The notes under the pieces: generated by a model
Databases searched by the model: none
What the model was told of the DNA's origin: nothing
What the model saw: only the letters and a program-made list of their open reading frames with translations
From: Heliocidaris tuberculata
Lineage: Eukaryota > Echinodermata > Echinoidea > Camarodonta > Echinometridae
Length of the DNA stretch: 64,000 bases
Assembly (NCBI GenBank): GCA_025618425.1
Contig: CM046832.1
Coordinates: forward strand, 48,137,026 to 48,201,025
Reading direction: 5' to 3'
Shown: positions 1 through 10,986 of the stretch, piece after piece
Layout: every line of letters starts with the position of its first letter
Numbering within the stretch: the stretch's first letter is position 1
Made by a program: the position numbers and the translations under genes

Positions 1-140
1 CTGTTTTGGATACACTAAACGAGATGCCCGGCTTACCCGTCTGGTGGTGATGAAGCAACTCTTTTTACTCGTTTTCATGGATGAGGATGCCGTACAGGCC
101 TCAGTGAGACATCCCCCCCCCCCCCCCCCCCCCCCCCGGG
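1..140. repeat. Partial copy of a GAGACAT-ended repeat, cut by the window edge
   Basis: The stretch contains TACACTAAACG, CTTTTTACTCGTTTTCATGG and a GTACAGGCCT-CAGTGAGACAT end followed by a run of C. The same landmarks occur in the same order at about 5340-5452, so this is the right half of the same repeat family. It lies inside STT3B intron 1. No coding content is seen. Confidence 0.6.
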
Positions 141-415
141 ATTGGCACAACTAAGCATGATGCGTTAGCATTAGGGTGTTACAAATGTAGGAAGCATAAC
201 AATAACCTCAAGTCAAATGGGATGTACATCCATCATTCCATATTATAAAAAGGGTTCAAGAATGTAGCCATCCTGATTGGTCAAATAACACCACGTGACC
301 GCGCAAAAAAAAAAAGAGTACTAAGGCACAGCGAGGGGACTAACGCACGGCTAATCCAGATCAAACACTAAGATTGTAAGAAAACACTAAGATTGTAGAC
401 CCGTTTTATAAAACT

Positions 416-511
416 ATTAATACATGGTTGTGAGTTTGTGCGTTAGTGCGATCCAGCAACACGCAGGTTAGTAGCCAGATCGCCCTAACGCACTCCCAAC
501 CATGTATTAAT
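416..511. repeat. Short inverted repeat (hairpin-forming)
   Basis: ATTAATACATGGTTG near the left end is answered by CAACCATGTATTAAT at the right end, with further inner pairing around GTGCGTTAG and CTAACGCAC. The size and symmetry fit a short MITE-like or foldback repeat; no family is assigned. It lies in STT3B intron 1. Confidence 0.6.
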
Positions 512-639
512 GGTATATTAGTTTTATTACCAGTAATCTAATATGCCATCTGTTACCGTTATCTCACATTTGAAACAATATACAGTCAAAACGCCTCTTG
601 AACAAAAACAGTCAAACTAGAATATTTTGCGGTCACTGA

Positions 640-1320
640 AAATGGATTGGATGTGATACTTAACATTGCTGATTGGCTCAGGTTTTCAAGATGTTGCAAT
701 TTTCATATTTCATATTTCATGTGTAATATACATGGGTCCCCATGTTGTACATACTGGGTGTGAGACAAGTAGATGTGACCCTTTTGCTTGTTAATAACTC
801 ATAAGTCGAAACTTGTATCAGACTGAAATTTGCAGATTGCAAAGTTGAAGGATGTCAAATTTATTTGAAGTAAGTTTTATGACCAGGTTTCAAATATTAT
901 TCTCATAAAAATGCATTAATTGTACCTTCACTTTTTGATAAATCAAGTTAAAAATTTTGTGTATGCCTCATACTTAATTCAGAACACAATTGCCATTGTG
1001 CATTGCAGCTGAAATTCTAGGGCACCTCTTGTTACCCAGAGTCATGAATTATCAATTGACTCTGAGTTCTGAATTAATTACAGGTCTATACCGAACTTCT
1101 TATCTTGATTTTTCAAAAGTAAAACTATAATTCATGCATTATTGAGAGAATAAGTAGGTCATAAAACTTACTTTTTGTCCCCACTATCCAGCATGGGGAA
1201 AATTTACACATGAAATATGAAAACTGAATATCTTGAAAACTTGAGCCAATCAGCAATTTTCATTGTCACAGTACATTCAAATTCAGCATGTCAAAATCCA
1301 TATTAAGAAATTGCATGTTT
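640..1320. repeat. Foldback repeat with imperfect arms of about 100 bp or more
   Basis: The segment around 665-735 (GCTGATTGGCTCAGGTTTTC, then CATATTTCATGTGTAA) reappears as its reverse complement at about 1197-1265 (TTACACATGAAATATG, then GAAAACTTGAGCCAATCAGC). Inner segments also pair, such as AAGTTTTATGACC near 890 with GGTCATAAAACTT near 1160. This is a palindromic non-coding repeat in STT3B intron 1. Confidence 0.65.
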
Positions 1321-1860
1321 TATTTAAGACGCAGATATGTTTTTGACCAGTGTAATCACAGACATGCATGTAAAACAGGTGTGCAGATCTAACCAAAGAG
1401 CCAGGCAATTTTCGTCAAATTTCAAAAAATACAATTGACAAAATTTTGACAAAACTCCTTCAGGCTATGAAAGACCAATTAAAATGAAAAGTAAACACTG
1501 GCATCAAGTTAGCTTTCATAAAAGTAGAAAAGTGAGGGAAACACAGCAGTGAAAGTTTGAAGAAAATCCACAAGGGATAAAGACAATTAAAAAAAAAAAA
1601 TCAATGGAGGATAACAAATTCAAATATCAAGTTTTCAAGTTGTGATCAATTAAACACAAATTGGCAACTCTGTAATTTCCCTTATGAGCAGCTCTCTAAG
1701 TGTTTTGCACCAGATACTTCTTTTTTCCCCCAAGAAAGGTTTTATCATCCCTGATATCTACAGAGTAGACCTAATATTGTGTTTATGTTTTTAAACATCC
1801 ACCTTCATCAACAACCATGAAGAAAGATATCTTTCAAAACAAGTGAAGTACACCCACATG

Positions 1861-2086
1861 TTGTGTGTCCGGACAGGTTGGTTATCCGGAAAGATGACTG
1901 CTAACGGCAAGTTGAATAAGTTGGCATGAAATGTTTAATGAATCCTTTTAAATGTATGTTTGACAATATGATACGTGACTGATATATATATGGGGGTTAG
2001 TTCTATTGATCATTGGTGCATAGTTTTCGTAAAATCCAACGGTAAACGTGACAGCCTTACTTTTTTATAAGTGTCCAGACACACAA
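1861..2086. mobile_element. MITE-like element with TTGTGTGTCC ends, copy 1
   Basis: It starts TTGTGTGTCCGGACA and ends GTGTCCAGACACACAA, giving inverted ends of about 15 bp. A second copy of the same length and interior (AAAATCCAACG, a T run, then the right end) lies at 5473..5701. The two copies show a dispersed non-autonomous family. No protein is encoded and no clear target duplication is visible. Confidence 0.65.
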
Positions 2087-2130
2087 TTCCCTGTCCTACT
2101 CATCCAGCCTTGTCAAGGTGATAGGTCTCA

Positions 2131-2550
2131 GGGCCCGTATTCAGTTCAATTCTTAAGCATTAAATATGAGTAGTTTACTTAGTTTTCGGCTGAGATAAAA
2201 TACTTGAGCAATTTTGGTATTCAATTGAATCATTTGGCTCAGTATTTTACCCTAAGTCTAAGACAGCTCCCTAGCAGAATTAAACCAATTACTTGATTGG
2301 CAGCTATGTGGCTTTCATACATACGCAGCACAGTATAAGCTGCGCACAAGCAAATCATGTAGATGTAAGCGCACATCTACTGTGACAATGGATATCAGTA
2401 AGTATTTTGCTTTACAGACGGCTTGCTAAAGTAAAGAGCTTAAATTTGATCTGAATACGAGTTAAGCCAGTTTACTTAGCCAATCCATATGCTAAGTAAA
2501 ATACTAACGTAATGCACGTTTTGATTTGAATACCACCTCAGGTCCTTTAA
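2131..2550. repeat. Dispersed repeat with GGGCCCGTATTCAG start
   Basis: The stretch opens with GGGCCCGTATTCAG and closes near TTTGAATACCACCTCAGG. Several internal ACTTAG/AGTATTTTAC motifs occur in both orientations, the look of a diverged inverted-repeat element. Boundaries are approximate and no family is assigned. Confidence 0.35.
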
Positions 2551-3685
2551 TAACAATGTTGACATTCTCATTTCGCTGGGTATCTGAGTACCCTTTATCA
2601 AGAGTAGAGGGTTGTTGGGTTAGAAAGAACCAAAGGTCTCAGTAACAAAAAAGACAAATTGTTTCCCAATTTATTTTTGAAGACTTACATACAGTAGCCA
2701 TCTCTATAATATTTCTTTTTGAGTTTTGACTAGACAATTCCCAACAACATTTAATTGTACTTCAGCTAAAGTGCCTGTCCTTGGGTTTTCTTCAGAAGTT
2801 TGACTTACAATTATCTTGGGGGGAAAATAGAAATTGTAAAGTAGGGATCAAAATTAATGTGGTAGTTTACAGCTCTGAAACATTGACTGCTGGCATATTA
2901 CAAGTCCATTTGTGGGTGGGGGGTGGGGGGGGGGGTTACAGGTCTTACTAGGTCTTGTGAGGAAGGAGGGTGAACAAGCAGGGGAGGGACTGGGAGGTGG
3001 TGGTGGGGAGTCATGACATGATCTCATGATCTTAAATTTCCCCCTTTCCATTTTCGCTTTTCTTTTCTCCTTTTTTTTTGGGGGGGGGGGGTGAGGCTTT
3101 TATACATGTATATCCTCTATTCTCCTTAATTAAGAGTATTTTTAACTTCTCTTTTCATCTCTTCCTTTTTTTTTAAATCTTCTGTTTAGTCTTCTACTTC
3201 CTCTGCTCTTATCTTAATCTTCTGGCTTCTGCTTCTGCCTTTCTTCAGTCAGATTCTTCCTAGACTCTCTATTTCTACTGCTATTCTTCCTTCATCTAGT
3301 GTTTTTTTTTTTTTTTCTTTTCTCTTCTCATAATGTCCATTTGTTTCTTCTCTTTTTCTAGTATTTTCTGGCTATATTGTGAAATAAGAAACCACTAATC
3401 ATTTGCACATTGCGCACACATGTAGGGAACAAGGAGCTAATAGAGGCTGCCCTAGATCTAACAAGTTGAAATCTATAATCTAGACTAGACCTATATCAAT
3501 GCATTTGACTTAGTGAAGCACTTTGTGCCAAGTAAATGGGGGTTCCTATTTGACAATAATGCTCTTTTTACTCTCTTTTTTATAATGGACCTTAGTCTGA
3601 CTCCAACTCTAACTTGTTAAGTCTCTAGACAGTCTACGATCATCTTTCCACCAAATTTTTGAACAGTGTATAATAAGATTACGAA
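2551..3685. other. Intronic DNA with homopolymer and pyrimidine-rich tracts
   Basis: No gene is seen here. It holds G runs near 2917-2935 and 3080-3092 and a long TTCT/CTTCT-rich stretch at about 3110-3360. Short open frames here have low-complexity proline/serine translations and no recognisable domain. Confidence 0.6.
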
Positions 3686-3689
3686 AGAT

Positions 3690-4760
3690 ATGTTTGAATA
3701 TCAATGCAGAAGTTAAATTTTACCAATCACCTAAATTAATAATACGTGTGTAAAATGTATAAAGTTAACCTCAAAACACTTTACCTGACCTTCTATGGGT
3801 TAACAGTTAAGGAATATGAAGAAAATAAAGAAAAACATAAACCCCCTTGCGGGGAACTAACTGACTTTGGTACAGCACAGGCAATATTTTGTGCGAGCGC
3901 GTACGGGTGAGTTGATTAGTCTACTTGCAAGTTGCTGTAATGTTTATTTAGTAGTGCTGGTATCGACACGCCTGATGTCGCCACTTATGGCGACAAAAGT
4001 ACTGGTTTTGGACTTTGCCGACATGTCGACACGCATGCTCCGATGGCGACATAAAATGGGTCTTATATAATTACATGTACCTCGCTGTGGCGTCGTGCGC
4101 GCGTACGTGATTTGTTTCACATACGCATTAGCAGCGCGCGCGACACAATCGCTGCGTATCTAGCTGCGACCGGTATACATTACGTACATGTACATGCCTA
4201 GATATGCGACACTAGCTGACTCGCACCGCATGACTTTCATTAATGCTTGATAAATTGGATCATACAAAACAAATTTTGGGGCAAATAGTTGACAGTGTGC
4301 ATCTTTGAGAACTGTAAGTGAGTATGACTGCGAGTGTGAGCCCGTGAGGACATAGTGCATGTATTCCATGTAAAGCTCTTGTGAATTAGTGTCGGGTAAC
4401 TCTGGTTTAATAGTGTACGGTCACTACGGGAGCGACCCGAGTTTAGACTTGTTTGACTCATGTCCAGATGTCGACACATGTTGACATCGGCGTTAATTTT
4501 ATTGCGACATGGCGACATAGATTTTCCATGCCGATACCAGCACTATTATTTAGAGAGTATAAACTTCCAGTATCTCTGTGGAATGAACATTTGAAGCACA
4601 TACAATGTACTTTGAATATTGTACATTTTGTATGGCAACATGAATTGAAACCTCTAACATACAAAGCAAAATATTTTTTTGTGATTGGTATACTCAGACG
4701 CACTTACACATCTACAAGCTTATCTGAAGATAAGCTAGTACTCCACAATAGCTTTAATGG
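3690..4760. repeat. Older dispersed repeat, split by a hAT-like insertion
   Basis: Both outer parts resemble 30740..31130. The left part shares the GTATAAAGTTAACCTCAAA-type block, TTCTATGGGT and the GTACGGGTG block. The right part shares AACCTCTAACATACA, AAAATATTTT and GTGATTGGTA. In this copy the two halves are separated by the younger element at 3952..4545. Non-coding. Confidence 0.65.
3952..4545. mobile_element. hAT-like MITE with 8-bp target duplication
   Basis: The element starts TAGTGCTGGTATCG and ends CGATACCAGCACTA, perfect 14-bp inverted ends. It is flanked on both sides by TTATTTAG (3944..3951 and 4546..4553), a perfect 8-bp target site duplication. The hAT superfamily makes 8-bp duplications and has YARNG-type ends, which TAGTG matches. 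At 594 bp with no transposase it is non-autonomous. It interrupts an older repeat, so it is the younger of the two. Confidence 0.85.
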
Positions 4761-4951
4761 GTGAATAGGCTTTAATAGGCTTTGTGTGTTAGCAGGCCAT
4801 GGTCCATTCTAGATCATTCATACATCAGAGGAAAATAATATTTTGTAGCTTAGTAAATATTTAAGAAATTTAAATCTTGCTTAGAGCAATTTTGCTGTGT
4901 TTTGACTACTACACTGTCCCACATAGGCAAGGGCCTATGAATGAGTGACCC

Positions 4952-5458
4952 CCCCCTCCCCCCCCCCCCCGAGGGGGAGGGGGGGGGGGAATGTCTCATT
5001 GAGACCTGTACATCATCCACGTAAATCACTTTCTGAAAAGCACCCTAAACGGGGATTGCAGGAGTAGTTTTGATACCCTAAACATATATAGGGAATCTCT
5101 TCTAACACCTCTGAGTCTGATTTTTATACAGCGATTTTATATCTTGCGTGGTATTTTACATTCTATTTGAGGATTACATCATCATCATAGACCTTTTTTT
5201 AGCCAAAAAGGAACTGTAAAAGAAATTTAAACTACTTTGGAACACATTACCGAACTATATTCCCCCATCCCCCCCCCCCTTTCCGCGGATCTTCTTCTTA
5301 TCACCTCTGAACTTGATACCCTTTTTCTTGATTTTTGATACCCTAAACGCGTAATCCGGGTTAACTGCCAAATGCTAAAAAAGTACCCTTTTTATCCGTT
5401 TTCATGTAGAGGCCTATGCGGATGAGGTACAGGCCTTAATGAGACATGCCCCCTCTGA
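4952..5458. mobile_element. Inverted-repeat element of about 500 bp with GAGACAT ends
   Basis: The left side carries AATGTCTCATTGAGACCTGTAC (inward from about 4990) and the right side GTACAGGCCTTAATGAGACAT, so the ends are inverted repeats. ACCCTAAAC-type motifs lie inside. GAGTGACCC occurs on both sides (4943 and 5459), a possible 9-bp target duplication, but the adjoining C runs blur the boundary. A partial copy starts the window. Confidence 0.6.
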
Positions 5459-5472
5459 GAGTGACCCAGACA

Positions 5473-5701
5473 TTGTGTGTCCTTACAGGTTGGTTATCTA
5501 TCCGGACATATCATTTTTAAACAGTAAATCAAACAACTTTTCATGCAAATTTTCACAAATCTTTCACAGCATAGGTTGACATTTATGTGAACTGCAAATA
5601 TTCACAGAGTTTTATGTTACTTGAGGCATATTTTTTTGTAAAATCCAACGACAAAATTGAAAGACAGGTTATTTTTTTAAACTTAGTGTCCGGACACACA
5701 A
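5473..5701. mobile_element. MITE-like element with TTGTGTGTCC ends, copy 2
   Basis: It begins TTGTGTGTCCTTACAGG and ends TTAGTGTCCGGACACACAA. It shares its interior (GGTTGGTTATC, AAAATCCAACG) with 1861..2086. It sits about 60 bp downstream of the STT3B exon 1 splice donor, inside intron 1. Confidence 0.65.
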
Positions 5702-5757
5702 CCTCCCGGCTCCCCCCCCCCCCCCCCCCCCCTTAAATCAGAGAACATTTCACTTCA

Positions 5758-5763
5758 GCTTAC
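5758..5763 (-). other. STT3B: Splice donor of STT3B intron 1
   Basis: On the minus strand the sequence reads CCATG|GTAAGC. The donor interrupts the codon after two bases (phase 2), the position needed to continue the conserved DPW-FNYR motif. Confidence 0.85.
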
Positions 5764-6080
5764 CATGGATCAAACTCATGAATGATGCTTTCGAAACGAA
5801 TCACTGCAAACAGGCGGGACGAAAAAGCTGCTAAACAGGCCAGAAACAGAATAACGACGGCTAACAGCCCCTTCACAGCTCCGATGTGGATGGGTGGCTT
5901 TGGCTTCGAGGCCTGCTGAGGAACATGGCCGATTTGTTGGCCTCTCATCGCATACATAGCATCTGAATTTTTGCCTCTCCCACCTGAAAGCATGATAGTT
6001 GAAGGCTGCATGGGATCTTCCGTTGAATTCTCATCCCCAGCTGTCGCATCATACTGTCCTTGTTGTCCAACTGACGCCAT
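5764..6080 (-). CDS. STT3B: STT3B-like oligosaccharyltransferase catalytic subunit, first coding exon (partial gene)
   Basis: STT3 proteins are the catalytic subunits of oligosaccharyltransferase in the ER membrane and transfer the lipid-linked glycan to Asn-X-Ser/Thr. The exon starts at the ATG at 6080 and encodes 105 residues plus two bases of codon 106. Residues 1-66 are a polar, poorly conserved cytosolic tail. A hydrophobic segment at about 69-86 is the first membrane helix. Residues 88-106 read [19 protein letters not shown], matching vertebrate STT3B rather than STT3A (which has FDPY here); Asp104 is the conserved acidic residue of the first luminal loop. A GTAAGC donor follows at 5763, splitting the Trp codon as TG|G. 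The next exon (expected to begin FNYR) was not found in 1-5757, so it is off the left edge. STT3B is the best fit; an invertebrate STT3 co-orthologue cannot be excluded. Confidence 0.9.
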
Positions 6081-6360
6081 ATTCAGTCAATTTAGTAGGA
6101 GTCGCCGGTCTCGGACTTGTTCACGACATTAAACTTTGCATACTACATATCATTTATGCACGCGCACAGCACATACGGAGCGGCCGCGGCGAAGCTTAGT
6201 GGAGCGGCCCAGGCGCCGCGCCGTAGATCAGATCGAGGCATCCAATATACACCATTGCAGCCAGCCGGAGACACCAACCACGCACATACACGTTACATGC
6301 TCACATGGGGGTCCGATTTCGGCCTTCACATTACTTCGTGGAGGATCCAACAACCAGGGG

Positions 6361-6363
<3 letters not shown>

Positions 6364-6431
<68 letters not shown>
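6364..6431. repeat. 68-nt G homopolymer
   Basis: An uninterrupted run of 68 G lies about 285-350 bp upstream of the STT3B ATG and is followed by a second G run near 6450-6464. On the STT3B coding strand it is poly-C. Its exact length may be affected by sequencing or assembly. Confidence 0.85.
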
Positions 6432-6544
6432 CTAAAATTTTGTTCTCGGGGGGGGGGGGGGGGGTATCAGGGTAATCGTCATGGGGGTGACGGTAATTTT
6501 TCCTGGGGGGGTAATTGTTCTGGGGGGTAGCTGTCTCGGGAGTA

Positions 6545-6650
6545 GTTGTACATAGTTGTTTCTTATATAGCGCCTTATGCAGTTACAACATAACCGACCA
6601 AAGCGCTTACAGCATTATTACTCCGGATTTCCCGGGGTTAGTTGTCAGGG
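6545..6650. repeat. Dispersed repeat fragment with TATATAGCGCCTTA and AAAGCGCTTAC
   Basis: TTCTTATATAGCGCCTTATG followed by CCAAAGCGCTTACAGC resembles a short repeat common in marine invertebrate genomes. Flanking GGGGGTAGTTGT motifs are reiterated several times between about 6480 and 6680. No gene is seen. Confidence 0.4.
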
Positions 6651-6941
6651 GGTAGTTTTCCAGGGGGTAGTTGTCCTAGAATCCCAATCAACATCCATTC
6701 AACAAAACAACGAGCCACATTTTGCTCAAAGAAGTGTATAGTAATAGGGCCACTCAAACAATGCTGGGAGCAGGCATTTATAGTGGTTCATTCATTCACT
6801 TGACTCTCAATCAAAAGGTTGAGGGTTCGAATCTCGACTGCCCGGTGCTTATGCCGTATAGCAAGACATTTTATCTATATACAGTTAGGTTCCTGGCCTT
6901 CCTGGAAGGATTTTTTCCTTGAAATGCACTGCCCTGAAAAA

Positions 6942-7375
6942 TATTGCGTCAAAATTATTGAAAAGCAGTCAGGGCGTCGAACTATAACTTTCCGCCTAAA
7001 AAAATTTGTTTGCTACGAGCTGTTATCTTTCTCTCAAATTTGTTAAAACGTCAGAGCTTTCGCGCTTCGCGCGGGAGGAGGGGGGGGGGAAGTCCCCCCT
7101 CCCTGCACCCACCCCTGTTACAGTGCATTATTGCGTCCAAATAATTGAAAAGCAGTCCGGGCTTCGAACTAACTTTTCGCCTATAAAAAGGTGCTACGAG
7201 CCGTTATCTTTCTCTCAAATTTGCTATAAAACGTCCCTCCCTGCACCCAACCCTGTTACAGTGCATTATTGCGTCCAAATAGTTGAAAAGCAGTCCGGGC
7301 GTCGAACTAACTTTCCGCCTAAAAAAAAGTGCTACGAGCCGTTATCTTTCTCTCAAAATTGCTATAAAACGTCAG
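6942..7375. repeat. Tandem repeat, about 138 bp, three copies
   Basis: Units share ATTGCGTC, ATTGAAAAGCAGTC, GGCGTCGAACTA, GCTACGAG and TTATCTTTCTCTCAAA. The second and third copies start with CAGTGCATTATTGCGTCC at 7121 and 7259, a period of 138 bp. The first is more diverged and is separated by an extra G-rich insert near 7055-7095. Open frames across it simply follow the repeat. Confidence 0.75.
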
Positions 7376-7637
7376 ATAAGATAACCCGTTTTCTTCTTAT
7401 ATACACTTGGGCGAGATATCTTTTATTTTATCCGATGTTAAAGTCACACAAAAACTATAATTCAGAAATACACCCATACTTTGTGATGCCGCTTTCACAT
7501 CATGCCCCGCTCTCCCCCCCCCCCCCCTGTTACAACTAATAATAACAAACAGATAAAGAAACAAAAATTATTCGATAATCGATACCAAAGTTTCCAGTGT
7601 CACTAACTCAGGCATATTGTCCCTTTTTTAAATACGG

Positions 7638-7973
7638 CAGTGGCGGATTTAGGGGGGGGGAGCAATCCCGGCCCGTGCCCCCCCCCCCCTTTTGAAAGAG
7701 AACAATGTATTGTCAGTGCCCCCCTTTTTTTAAATTGTGCCCCCTTTTGTTTTGTTTTTTTGTTTTTTGTTTATTTGTTGTTTTTTTTGCTTGTCAGAGA
7801 ATTATGGGGGAAATGGACCCCATAACCCCCCCCCCCCCCCCCCCCACTGAGCGACTTTTGGAGGTCTGGCGAGACCCCCAAAATAGGGATCTCCCTTCAA
7901 GTAGTTTCCCAAAGTTGACAATCCTGCATTTGTGTGCCCCCCCCCCCCTTATACAAAATCCTGGATCCGCCCA
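7638..7973. mobile_element. MITE-like element with CAGTGGCGGAT / ATCCGCC ends
   Basis: The left end reads CAGTGGCGGATTTAGG and the right end CCTGGATCCGCCCATG, imperfect inverted ends of about 16 bp. The interior is G/C-run rich. AAATACGG lies just outside on the left and AAATATCA on the right, sharing their first five bases, which could be a decayed 8-bp duplication as in hAT elements. No coding content. Confidence 0.5.
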
Positions 7974-8002
7974 TGAAATATCAGCCTTCACTATTTTTCA
8001 CT

Positions 8003-8211
8003 GAAGAAGAAGAAGAAGAAGAAGAAGAAGAAGAAGAAGAAGAAGAAGAAGAAGAAGAAGAAGAAGAAGAAGAAGAAGAAGAAGAAGAAGAAGAAGAAGA
8101 AGAAGAAGAAGAAGAAGAAGAAGAAGAAGAAGAAGAAGAAGAAGAAGAAGAAGAAGAAGAAGAAGAAGAAGAAGAAGAAGAAGAAGAGAAGAAGAAGAAG
8201 AAGAAGAAGAA
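8003..8211. repeat. (GAA)n microsatellite, about 69 units
   Basis: About 209 bp of almost pure GAA with one interruption near 8186. It is a polypurine/polypyrimidine tract able in principle to form triplex DNA. It sits 3.0 kb upstream of the ILF2 start codon. Long Glu, Ser or Phe open frames across it are artefacts. Confidence 0.95.
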
Positions 8212-8394
8212 AAATTGGGCCTTCTTTAGAAAACATAACGCAACGAGGGTGGGAGTGATATAAATGAAAGATCGATTGCATCCAGAATGAAACAAAGGAT
8301 CGAGCCTTGAAAAAAGTTAATTTATGTACTTAAAAAAAATAAAAATCGAAATCCCAGGATTGAAACTCAACCCCTCTGAGTTTCATATTAACCT

Positions 8395-8485
<91 letters not shown>

Positions 8486-8537
8486 AGGGCCCGGGGGGGG
8501 GGGGGCTGTGGCCGAGGGGATCGCTCTTACTCCGCCC

Positions 8538-8577
<40 letters not shown>

Positions 8578-8578
8578 C
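8395..8578. repeat. Two (CT)n tracts around a G-rich core
   Basis: CT repeats occupy about 8395-8483 and 8539-8577. Between them is a GC-rich segment with a run of 13 G near 8494-8506. No gene is present. Confidence 0.9.
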
Positions 8579-8865
8579 TGATTACCTGTCTCTATCTCCT
8601 CTCACACAAACATAGATTTTATTTCACCAATTAACCGGGCAGTGAAGACTATAGATAGTAGATATAGGCCTCATAGTTTTTTAGTGAACTCGGAAACGTG
8701 GAAAATCCGACAGTTTAGCCTTCTTCTGCGGCCTCTGGCGAGATTTTAGAAGCGTGTACTCAAACTGAAGAGAATATACTTAGTGGTGAGAAGATAAACT
8801 GTTGCATTGGCGTAGACAGGTCCTCATACCTGGGGGGGGGGGGGGTATGATTTCCACCAAAGACC

Positions 8866-8909
<44 letters not shown>
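8866..8909. repeat. (TA)n microsatellite
   Basis: About 44 bp of alternating TA with one break near 8886. It follows a G run at 8832-8845. Confidence 0.9.
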
Positions 8910-10640
8910 ATTATAAGGAAAAGATAACATATACAACAGCTTTGGCAACCCTCGTGCAACCCTCGTGGAAATAAATACAATTTGAAAGGAAATGATAAAT
9001 ATATAGGCCTATAGTGTGGGGTGAGGGTGTGTAAACCTGTATATGGTTTTTCTCTTTACATGTTCAAGATACAACTTTAGCATCACGCTTTGCATTCTTG
9101 TAGTATGATTTGAATATTGAGCGAGCGAGCGAAGCGATCGAGCAAAAAATATTCAAAATTTGTGAGGTCGCAACTACATCGTAATATAACAATGGGGAAA
9201 CACAATTCTGATGGGGTTTCATTTGCAAAATTTCACAATGAAAATTTATTTAATAAGCTATATTTTTAATAGGAGCGAGCGTAGTGAGCGAGCATTTGGA
9301 ACTATTGGATTAGGGGCACATGTTATGGGAAAGGGAAACGTGGTACTTATCATGGGGAAAAGGACACTTATTAGAAAAATAAATGAATGTGTAGAAAAGG
9401 TAGAAAAGACAGTTATCAGATGTGAAAGGGGGCATTTATAAGAACGGAAAATGTTCTTATAAAGTAGAAAATTAAATCAGTGCCTATATATTACAAAGAA
9501 AAAAAAACTGACTTGTGACATTAAAAGGGATAAAAGGGATTAAAAGAGATAAATATAGGATCATTTATCAAAGGTAAGGTGAGGGATGAGGTGTAATTAT
9601 CAAAATGGGCACTTATAAGAATATGGAACGGGAACTTAAAATTCAAAAGAAAAATGGAGGTACTTATCTGAAGTTAAAGGGGAAAGTAGGGGGACTGAGC
9701 GGTGCTTCTGACCGGGTCTACATGTTATGATTGTTATTTCATCATTCTTCTGTGTATGTGGGTGATGATGACACAGGTCATCATCCTCGATAAATATTGC
9801 GGGTGCTGTATTCCCTCTTTCCTCACCACATTCGATTCCTGTGACTATATTTTCAATTCAATTTTGAAAATTGTTAGTATTACCATTAACATGAGTGTGG
9901 CAAATTACAGACTGAACCCTCTAAATCGAGAATAATTACAGGTACCTTTAATCTAAATTATTTTTCTGCATTATATGGCTTTGAAAAAAAAATCACCTCA
10001 AAATATATTGGGGGATAGTAACACAGGCCACCCCCGCACTTCAATTAACCCCCCAAACCCCCCCCCCCCTCCATATCCCTCCCAGATTAACACCCATGTT
10101 TGTATAATTTGAATTAGATGGTATTTAATTTCTAGTATAGTATAAAAATATATCGGGAAAATCAGAAGCAACAATAAAATTGTAGATAAATATTAATAAA
10201 TTCATATAGGTCTAAATCTACAATACTGTACATAAATGAATAATATCTAAATCTATATTGAAATAAAGAATATATAGATTTGAATAATATTAATATATAT
10301 AATATATCAAATTATATCTAAAACATATAATAGAAATGTATATTTTCATTTTTTTTTCCATTTTTTTGGCGGGGGTGAAACTTGGGGGGGGGGGATGTTT
10401 GTACACACCATCCCCCCACCTGAAAAGTTGGGGGATGCATACCCCATCCCCGCGCTATCTACGCCCCTGAACTGTTGAGAATGAGGAAAAACGTACAAGA
10501 AAGAAACCGACGAGCCTTACGAGAGAAGAGAAGAGAAGAATGGTCAAGTGGCTTATCGTTGACGTTTTTAAATACTTACATATGAGATAATTTATTTATA
10601 GAATCCGCTCTTTCCTTCTCCCAGTGACACTACCCCCCCC
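8910..10640. other. Intergenic DNA between STT3B and ILF2
   Basis: AT-rich DNA with reiterated GAGCGAGCGA-type motifs near 9120-9145 and 9273-9293 and several C or G runs. No open frame with a recognisable domain was found on either strand. Confidence 0.6.
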
Positions 10641-10986
10641 CCCCCCCCCCGCCCCCGCAAAGTCTCATTATCCATTGATGGAGTCTACAGCCAGCGCAGC
10701 GCAGATGTAAGACACCATGTACTGTGCGAAACGAAATTCTGGTCCCCGGCATGAGTGTCAAGTAAGGTCACACACTCCCGCATACACAAAACATGTGCAG
10801 AGACCGAGCATGTACAAAATGACTCGTCTCAGTAACTTAAGTAACTCGTCCAATGTCAATTTGTCAAAGTTATAGTCGGTTCATAATAATTGCCATGTTT
10901 GGTATCGAAGGTGAAACTGTCTTTGTTGTTGTTTTTTCTGTCATTTCTCAATGAAAGGGGGTGGGGGAGGGCCCCGAACCCGGTCA

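Noticed and set aside
1..5757. Search for STT3B exon 2 on the minus strand
   Set aside because: No sequence encoding the expected FNYR continuation after a 3' splice site was found. The region is filled with repeats, so the exon is placed outside the window.
6117..6530. 137-residue open frame with a poly-Gly tract
   Set aside because: It is produced by the 68-nt G run and the STT3B 5' flank. Nothing else in it looks coding.
6795..6850. tRNA-like segment with GTTGAGGGTTCGAATCTCGAC
   Set aside because: It has a T-arm-like stem and B-box (GGTTCGAATC), but no convincing A box, acceptor stem or anticodon arm can be placed upstream. At best it is the head of a tRNA-derived SINE, so it is not called as a tRNA gene.
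7934..8295. Open frames of about 100 residues rich in Glu, Ser or Phe over the GAA tract
   Set aside because: They are translations of a trinucleotide repeat in three frames, without splice context or a domain.
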